Part shown: positions 34,016 to 39,208 of the stretch, piece by piece
Numbering within the stretch: position 1 is the stretch's first letter
Layout of the letters: each line of letters starts with the position of its first letter
DNA from: Thiohalobacter sp.
GTDB taxonomy: Bacteria; Pseudomonadota; Gammaproteobacteria; DSM-19610
Reading direction: 5' to 3'
NCBI GenBank assembly: GCA_026984515.1
Contig: JALSRZ010000146.1
Span: forward strand, 1-39,208
DNA: 39,208 bases
Translations under genes and position numbers: made by a program
The notes under the pieces: generated by a model
Databases searched by the model: none
Seen by the model: the letters and a program-made list of their open reading frames with translations, nothing else
Told to the model about the DNA's origin: nothing

Positions 34016-34299
34016 TGTTCGATCAACCTGTGGGCTGGCTGGTGATCGGCTTCGCCGGTCAGGCGCTGTTTTCAGCGCGTTTCCTGGTGCAGTGGGTATA
34101 CAGCGAACGCCGCAAGCGGTCGCTGATTCCCATTGCCTTCTGGTATTTCAGCCTGGCGGGCGGCGCTACCCTGTTTACCTACGCGCTGCATATCGGCGAC
34201 CCGGTATTCATACTCGGCCAGTCGCTGGGGGTGCTGATCTATACCCGCAACCTCTATTTCATTCACCGGGAACGCCGCCAGCTGGTACAGGCGGAGTGA
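34015..34299 (+). CDS. Lipid A biosynthesis N-terminal domain (LAB_N) protein
   Basis: 94 residues with about three membrane segments (PVGWLVIGFAGQALFSARFLVQW, PIAFWYFSLAGGATLFTYALHI, PVFILGQSLGVLIYTRNLYF). It matches the LAB_N domain, first seen at the N-terminus of LpxB-related proteins and as a stand-alone gene beside GT2 and ArnT-like glycosyltransferases. A longer in-frame start from 33853 is rejected because it overlaps the GT2 gene in another frame. Role probably in handling polyprenyl-linked sugar or scaffolding; unproven. Confidence 0.88.
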   Translation: MFDQPVGWLVIGFAGQALFSARFLVQWVYSERRKRSLIPIAFWYFSLAGGATLFTYALHIGDPVFILGQSLGVLIYTRNLYFIHRERRQLVQAE

Positions 34300-34332
34300 C
34301 AGGCCGGATCGTAGCGGCCGGCAAGGATCGCG

Positions 34333-35943
34333 ATGGACGCCGACAGTAAGCGGACCGGCTGGCGGTCGCTGCTGCTCGTGGTTGTCGGTCTGGCTGCGTT
34401 GCAACTCTGGTTGCGCCCGCTGTTACCGGTCGATGAGACCCGCTACCTCAGCGTTGCCTGGGAGATGTGGCAGCGTGGCGACTTGCTGGTCCCGTACCTG
34501 AACGGGGAACCCTACAGCCACAAGCCACCGCTGTTGTTCTGGTTGATACAGGCGGTCTGGATCGTGACCGGGGTTTCGGAACTCGCCGCCCGTCTGGTCC
34601 CGCTGGTGCTGAGCCTGGTGGTGCTGTGGTGGTCGGCAGGACTCGCCGCCCGCCTGTGGCCGGAGCGGGCCGGCCGGGTACGGCCGCTGGTCCCCTGGCT
34701 GCTGTTCGGCGGCGTGTTCTGGAACCACTTTTTTACCCTGGTGCAGTTCGACCTGTTGCTGGTGCTGGCGGCCCTGCTGGCCTGGCGTGGTGTGCTGGCG
34801 GCCCTGCACGCTCCGCTGCACGGCTGGCTGCTGGTCGGGTTGGCTATCGGGCTGGGTGTGCTGGCCAAGGGGCCGGTGATCCTGGTGCCGGTGCTGCCGG
34901 CCATTCTGTTCGCCCCCTGGTGGGCCGCGGGCGGGGCGCAGCCGGCCTGGCCGGCCTGGTACCTGGGTGGTTTTGGCGCGCTGTTGCTGGGCACCGCGCT
35001 GGCGCTGTTATGGGCGGTCCCCGCGGGCATGGCGGGTGGCGAGGTCTACCGGCAGGCGATTTTCTGGGGCCAGTCCGCCGGGCGTATGGTCAGTTCCTTT
35101 GCGCATCGCAGCCCCTGGTGGAGTTACCTGCTGTGGTTGCCGCTGATGTGGCTGCCCTGGGTGGTGTGGCCGGTGTTGTGGAAGGCTGCGCGGCGGGTGG
35201 GGACAGCGGACCCCGGGGTGCGTTTCTGCCTGGCCGTGATACTCCCGGCGCTGGTGATCTTCAGCCTGATCAGCGGCAAGCAGGGCAAGTACCTGCTGCC
35301 GCTGTTCCCGCTGCTGGCACTGCTGCTGGCGCGCTGGCTGGCGGAACTGGATGGGCAGGCCAGGTACCGCCCCTGGGTTGCCGGCGTACTGCTGCTGCCG
35401 GGTGGGCTGGCGTTGCTCGTGCTGCCCTGGCTGTCAGCGGGCCCGGACTGGTGGTCGCGGGTTCAGCCGTTGTGGGGCCTGGTCCTGCTGGCAGCGGGTG
35501 CGGTGCTGCTTCGGTGGCCGCTGCAGCCAGGCATGACAGTGCGGGTCACGGCCATGGCGGTCAGTCTTTGGACCGCAACGCTCTACCTCGCACTGGTGCC
35601 GCGGCTGGCGCCACAGTATGACCTGCAGTCGATCAGCCGCACGCTGTATGATTTGCAGCAAAACGGTCAGCCGCTGGCCTGGCTGGGCAAATATCACGGG
35701 CAGTTTCACTTCCTGGGCCGCCTGCAGGCGCGCATTGAACCGCTCGCCGGGCCGCAACCGTTGCACGACTGGCTGCAGGCCAACCCGCAGGGTTACCTGC
35801 TGGTGAACTACCGGGCTGCTGTGCCGGACGTGCCGGATGGCCTGCAAATGCAGCCCTACCGGGGCGGGCAGCTGGTGCTCTGGCCGGCACAGCAACTGCT
35901 CCGGGACCCGCTGCGGCTCGACGCCTTGCAGGCGAGCGGGTAA
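34333..35943 (+). CDS. ArnT-like membrane glycosyltransferase
   Basis: 536 residues, GT-C fold with many membrane segments. The N-terminal motifs PVDETRYLSVAWEMW, then PYLNGEPYSHKPPLLFWLI are those of the ArnT/PMT_2 family, which transfer a sugar from polyprenyl phosphate to lipid A or another envelope acceptor. The periplasmic C-terminal domain is partly seen (KYHGQFHFLGRLQARIEPL). No arnA, arnB or arnD-type genes for L-Ara4N are in the window, so the sugar is unknown. AAGGA precedes the ATG. It ends the three-gene operon. Confidence 0.88.
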   Translation: MDADSKRTGWRSLLLVVVGLAALQLWLRPLLPVDETRYLSVAWEMWQRGDLLVPYLNGEPYSHKPPLLFWLIQAVWIVTGVSELAARLVPLVLSLVVLWWSAGLAARLWPERAGRVRPLVPWLLFGGVFWNHFFTLVQFDLLLVLAALLAWRGVLAALHAPLHGWLLVGLAIGLGVLAKGPVILVPVLPAILFAPWWAAGGAQPAWPAWYLGGFGALLLGTALALLWAVPAGMAGGEVYRQAIFWGQSAGRMVSSFAHRSPWWSYLLWLPLMWLPWVVWPVLWKAARRVGTADPGVRFCLAVILPALVIFSLISGKQGKYLLPLFPLLALLLARWLAELDGQARYRPWVAGVLLLPGGLALLVLPWLSAGPDWWSRVQPLWGLVLLAAGAVLLRWPLQPGMTVRVTAMAVSLWTATLYLALVPRLAPQYDLQSISRTLYDLQQNGQPLAWLGKYHGQFHFLGRLQARIEPLAGPQPLHDWLQANPQGYLLVNYRAAVPDVPDGLQMQPYRGGQLVLWPAQQLLRDPLRLDALQASG

Positions 35944-35976
35944 GCTTCGCTCCTTTGATTGTACTGACCCCCTGTC

Positions 35977-37179
35977 ATGAATGCCGCTCCCGACCTGCCC
36001 CCGCTGTCCCTGAAGAAAAATGAAGAACGGCGTATCCGCGCCGGGCACCTGTGGGTGTACAGCAATGAAGTGGATACGGCGGCCACACCACTGAAGGGCT
36101 TCGCGCCCGGCCAGCAGGTGCGCCTGCTGGCGCACAACGGCAAGCCGCTGGGAACGGCTTATGTCAATCCCAGCTCGCTGATCTGTGCGCGGCTGGTCAG
36201 CCGGGACCCGCACTATGTGCTGGACCGTTCCCTGCTGGTGCACCGCCTGAAGGTTGCACTGTCACTGCGGGAACGCCTGTTCGACCAGCCGTACTATCGC
36301 CTGGTGTTTGGCGAGGCCGACCAGTTGCCGGGCCTGGTCATCGACCGCTACCACGACCTTTGTGTGGTGCAGGTCACCACGGCGGGCATGGAGGCGGTGA
36401 AGACGCAGCTGCTGGAGGCGCTGGACAAGGTGATTCGCCCGGCGGGTGTGGTGCTGCGCGCGGACAGTTCGGTGCGCAGGCTGGAGGGGCTGGAGTCGTA
36501 CCAGGAAGTGATCGGTACGGTGCCGGACCAGGTCCTGGTCGAGGAGCAGGGCCTGAAATTCGCGGTGTCCCTGCAGCAGGGGCAGAAAACCGGCTGGTTC
36601 TATGATCAGCGTATGAACCGTGCCCGGCTGGCAAACTATGTCTCCGGTCAGCGGGTGCTGGATGTATTCAGCTATGTGGGTGCCTGGGGTCTGCAGGCGG
36701 CGGCGGCCGGGGCCAGTGAGGTACTGTGTGTCGATGCCTCGGCAGCGGCCATCGACCGGATACAGGCCAACATCGCCGGCAACGGGCTGGTGGACCGGGT
36801 AGCCACCTTGCAGGGCGATGCGTTCGAGGCGCTCGGCCAGTTACGCGCCGATCAGGAAAAATTCGATGTGGTGGTGCTCGACCCGCCGGCCTTTATCAAG
36901 CGTAAAAAGGACACGAAAAGCGGTGAGCAGGCGTACCACCGTTTGAATCAGCTGGGCATGCAGCTGTTGCGCAGGGACGGTATCCTGGTTACGGCCTCCT
37001 GTTCCCAGCAGTTGCCGGAGGCACAGTTCCGGAAAATCCTGCTGCAGTCGTCGCGTCACCTGGACCGCAGCCTGCAGATCCTGGAGCGCGGACACCAGGC
37101 CCCGGATCACCCGGTGCATCCCGCCATAGCGGAGACGGATTACCTGAAAGCCCTGTTCTGTCGTGTGCTGCCGGCCTGA
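35977..37179 (+). CDS. rlmI: 23S rRNA (cytosine-1962-C5)-methyltransferase
   Basis: Methylates C1962 of 23S rRNA. 400 residues, against ~396 in E. coli. An N-terminal PUA domain (RIRAGHLWVYSNEVD), a central RlmI-type linker and a class I methyltransferase domain with VLDVFSYVGAWGLQAAAAGA, the VVVLDPPAFIKRKKD motif and the catalytic Cys in LVTASCSQQLPEAQF are visible. It follows the ArnT-like gene after 33 bases, though it is functionally unrelated. Related RlmI/RlmK paralogues share most of these motifs, so the exact target is inferred. Confidence 0.9.
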   Translation: MNAAPDLPPLSLKKNEERRIRAGHLWVYSNEVDTAATPLKGFAPGQQVRLLAHNGKPLGTAYVNPSSLICARLVSRDPHYVLDRSLLVHRLKVALSLRERLFDQPYYRLVFGEADQLPGLVIDRYHDLCVVQVTTAGMEAVKTQLLEALDKVIRPAGVVLRADSSVRRLEGLESYQEVIGTVPDQVLVEEQGLKFAVSLQQGQKTGWFYDQRMNRARLANYVSGQRVLDVFSYVGAWGLQAAAAGASEVLCVDASAAAIDRIQANIAGNGLVDRVATLQGDAFEALGQLRADQEKFDVVVLDPPAFIKRKKDTKSGEQAYHRLNQLGMQLLRRDGILVTASCSQQLPEAQFRKILLQSSRHLDRSLQILERGHQAPDHPVHPAIAETDYLKALFCRVLPA

Positions 37180-37302
37180 TGATCATGCCGCGGCTGCAAG
37201 ACACATGTTCCGCGGGGCGCCGGCCTTGGGTGCGAAGATCGTGCCTGCGGGGTGAAAATCTTACAGATTCGAGTGAATATAACTCGGGAATAAACCTGGA
37301 CC

Positions 37303-38091
37303 ATGTTGACTTATCCTGATATTGACCCGGTTGCGGTTTCGCTGGGACCGCTGGCCATTCACTGGTATGGCCTGATGTACCTGATCGGTTTTCTGGCCGT
37401 CTGGTGGCTGGGCAGCGTGCGGGCGCGCAAACCGGGTTCCGGCTGGAAACAGGAGGAGGTCGGCGACCTGCTTTTCTACGGCGCGCTGGGGGTCATACTC
37501 GGTGGTCGCATCGGTTATGTGATTTTCTATAACTTCTCCATGTTCCTCAACGATCCGCTGATGCTGTTCCGCATCTGGCAGGGGGGCATGTCTTTTCACG
37601 GCGGCATGCTGGGCGTGTTCGTGGCCATGTGGCTGTTCGGTCGCAAGACCGGGCGCAGTTTTTTCCAGGTGACGGACTTCATGGCGCCGTTTGTGCCGAT
37701 CGGACTGGGCGCCGGGCGCATCGGCAACTTCATCAACGGCGAACTCTGGGGCCGGCCTACCGATCTTCCCTGGGGGATGGTCTTCCCGCTTGTGGATTCG
37801 CAGCCCAGACACCCCTCCATGCTCTACGAGGCTCTGCTGGAAGGCCTGGTGCTGTTTATTATCCTGTGGCTGTATTCAGCGAAGCCCAAACCGTATCGTG
37901 CCGTATCCGGAATGTTCATGCTGTGCTATGGACTGTTCCGCTTTGCCGTGGAATTTGTACGCCAGCCGGATGCCCAGTTGGGGTTTATCGCATTGCACTG
38001 GGTGACCATGGGGCAGCTGCTGTCGTTCCCCATGATCCTGTTTGGTATATTCCTGCTGCTACTGGCGTATGCAAAGCGAGGTGAGCAGTGA
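37303..38091 (+). CDS. lgt: Prolipoprotein diacylglyceryl transferase
   Basis: Adds diacylglycerol to the lipobox Cys of prolipoproteins, first step of lipoprotein maturation. 262 residues with seven predicted membrane helices. The catalytic signatures are [12 protein letters not shown] near residue 19, [10 protein letters not shown] with His99, and the essential [17 protein letters not shown] loop with Arg139. It starts 123 bases after rlmI; that spacer has a GC-rich stretch but no clear repeat. It overlaps thyA by four bases (GTGA), as in many gammaproteobacteria. Confidence 0.96.
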   Translation: MLTYPDIDPVAVSLGPLAIHWYGLMYLIGFLAVWWLGSVRARKPGSGWKQEEVGDLLFYGALGVILGGRIGYVIFYNFSMFLNDPLMLFRIWQGGMSFHGGMLGVFVAMWLFGRKTGRSFFQVTDFMAPFVPIGLGAGRIGNFINGELWGRPTDLPWGMVFPLVDSQPRHPSMLYEALLEGLVLFIILWLYSAKPKPYRAVSGMFMLCYGLFRFAVEFVRQPDAQLGFIALHWVTMGQLLSFPMILFGIFLLLLAYAKRGEQ

Positions 38092-38882
38092 AGCAGTATC
38101 TGGACCTGATGCAGCACGTGCTGGATGAAGGCGTACGCAAGGAGGACCGCACCGGTACCGGTACCCTGAGTGTGTTCGGCTACCAGATGCGTTTCGACCT
38201 GGCTGACGGTTTTCCCGCGATCACAACCAAGAAACTGCACTTGCGTTCCATCATTCACGAACTGCTCTGGTTCCTGCAGGGGGACACCAATATCCGTTAC
38301 CTGCGCGACAACGGTGTGCGTATCTGGGATGAGTGGGCGGACGAAAACGGTGATCTGGGGCCGGTCTACGGGTCCCAGTGGCGTTCCTGGCCGACCGCAG
38401 ACGGCGGGCATATCGACCAGATCAGCGCAGTGCTGGAGCAGATCCGGCACAACCCGGACTCGCGCCGCATCATTGTCAGTGCCTGGAACGTGGGGGAGAT
38501 CAGCAGGATGGCGCTGCCACCCTGCCACGCTTTTTTCCAGTTCTACGTGGCGGAAGGTCGCCTGTCCTGTCAGCTGTACCAGCGCAGCGCCGATATTTTC
38601 CTGGGGGTACCCTTCAATATTGCCTCCTATGCCCTGCTGACCATGATGATGGCGCAGGTGACCGGGCTGCAGGCCGGTGATTTTGTGCACACGCTGGGGG
38701 ATGCGCACCTGTACTCCAACCACCTGGAGCAGGTGCAGACCCAGTTGCAACGCGCGCCGCGCCGCCTTCCGGTCATGTGCATCAATCCCGACGTGGACGA
38801 CCTGTTTGCGTTCCGTTTCGAGGATTTTGAACTGAGCGGTTACGATCCGCATCCGCATATCAAGGCGCCGGTCGCGGTCTGA
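38088..38882 (+). CDS. thyA: Thymidylate synthase
   Basis: Methylates dUMP to dTMP with 5,10-methylene-THF, giving dihydrofolate. 264 residues, the same as E. coli ThyA, with the nucleophile Cys146 in [12 protein letters not shown], the start [15 protein letters not shown], and the [16 protein letters not shown] and [13 protein letters not shown] segments. The start codon is GTG and overlaps the lgt stop. folA starts at its stop (TGATG), so the enzyme that regenerates THF is translated directly behind it. Confidence 0.97.
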   Translation: MKQYLDLMQHVLDEGVRKEDRTGTGTLSVFGYQMRFDLADGFPAITTKKLHLRSIIHELLWFLQGDTNIRYLRDNGVRIWDEWADENGDLGPVYGSQWRSWPTADGGHIDQISAVLEQIRHNPDSRRIIVSAWNVGEISRMALPPCHAFFQFYVAEGRLSCQLYQRSADIFLGVPFNIASYALLTMMMAQVTGLQAGDFVHTLGDAHLYSNHLEQVQTQLQRAPRRLPVMCINPDVDDLFAFRFEDFELSGYDPHPHIKAPVAV

Positions 38883-39208
38883 TGCGGCTTGCACTGATTG
38901 CCGCGCTGGCCGAAAACCGCGTCATTGGTCGTGACAACCAGCTGCCCTGGCGCCTGTCAGCAGACCTCAAACATTTTAAATCGCTGACTATGGACAAGCC
39001 GATTGTCATGGGACGCAGGACCTGGGAATCGATCGGGCGGCCCCTGCCCGGTCGAATCAACATCGTGGTCACCAGGGATAGCGCGTACCGGGCGGATGGC
39101 TGCCAGGTGGTGCATGCTATCGACAGCGCGCTGGCCGCTGCGGGTGATGCGGAAGAAGTGATGGTCATTGGCGGAGCAGGCCTTTACCGGCAGACACTGG
39201 ACCGCGCC
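38882..39208 (+). CDS. folA: Dihydrofolate reductase (3' end outside window)
   Basis: Reduces the dihydrofolate made by ThyA to THF with NADPH. 109 codons are present and the frame is still open at the window edge; the full protein is usually ~160. The sequence begins [20 protein letters not shown], with the active-site acid Asp28 in [13 protein letters not shown], and the NADPH-binding segments [19 protein letters not shown] and [11 protein letters not shown]. The ATG shares its A with the thyA TGA. Confidence 0.96.
   Translation, partial: MRLALIAALAENRVIGRDNQLPWRLSADLKHFKSLTMDKPIVMGRRTWESIGRPLPGRINIVVTRDSAYRADGCQVVHAIDSALAAAGDAEEVMVIGGAGLYRQTLDRA

Noticed and set aside
34467-35621. A 384-codon Gly/Ala-rich frame inside the ArnT-like gene
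   Set aside because: It is a +1 shadow of a GC-rich membrane-protein gene, with a low-complexity G/A/V composition and no Shine-Dalgarno.

Overview
The window is a 39.2 kb stretch of a GC-rich gammaproteobacterial chromosome, made almost entirely of housekeeping genes in syntenic blocks: aroQ-accB-accC, prmA-(DUF3426)-dusB-fis, purH-purD, zapA-6S RNA-5-formyl-THF cyclo-ligase, ygfB-pepP-ubiH-ubiI, gcvT-gcvH-gcvPA-gcvPB and lgt-thyA-folA. The 6S RNA next to zapA, fis behind dusB and the split glycine decarboxylase P protein point to a gammaproteobacterium outside the enterics. The VPLPA-CTERM surface protein and the repeat-rich intergenic DNA would suit a Chromatiales-like, possibly sulfur-oxidising, lineage, but that placement is inference.

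Layout. 1-9.1 kb, all on +: shikimate (aroQ), fatty acid (accB, accC), ribosomal protein L11 methylation (prmA), a zinc-ribbon membrane protein, tRNA dihydrouridine synthase plus Fis, and purine synthesis (purH, purD). 9.2-11.5 kb: divergent rpiA and ilvA sharing one promoter region. 11.5-13.6 kb on -: a zapB-like coiled-coil gene, zapA, 6S RNA, 5-formyltetrahydrofolate cyclo-ligase and an EVE-domain protein. 13.6-18.8 kb on +: ygfB, pepP, a secreted TPR-like protein, and the ubiquinone hydroxylases ubiH and ubiI. 18.8-22.2 kb is the accessory part: an orphan sulfotransferase, a VPLPA-CTERM protein with an EF-hand loop, and an HxlR-regulator/MOSC gene pair bracketed by inverted copies of a ~190 bp palindromic element. 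22.4-28.2 kb: a tandem glycine riboswitch and the glycine cleavage operon, with a tpx peroxiredoxin gene and a 184 bp palindromic element between the two P-protein subunits. 28.3-33.1 kb: adenosine-kinase-like enzyme, a methyltransferase, a solo solute-binding protein and a DUF255 thioredoxin-fold protein. 33.2-35.9 kb: a three-gene lipid A or polyprenyl-phosphate glycosyltransferase operon. 36-39.2 kb: rlmI, then overlapping lgt-thyA-folA, with folA cut by the window edge.

The main unexpected signal is in the spacers. At least four repeat families are present: (1) REP-like GGAGCGGGC-TT-GCCCGC palindromes, often in inverted pairs; (2) CATTGCG-ended elements; (3) 26-nt GTCATTCC-type hairpins; (4) a larger nested palindrome, seen three times, whose conserved core folds as two tandem hairpins each with an AGGGA(T/C) loop, inside outer arms that differ between loci but stay self-complementary. 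The loops match the CsrA/RsmA consensus (CANGGANG in a hairpin loop), so the elements are candidate CsrA-binding sponges, or mobile palindromes that carry such sites. No tRNA, rRNA, transposase, integrase or CRISPR array was seen.
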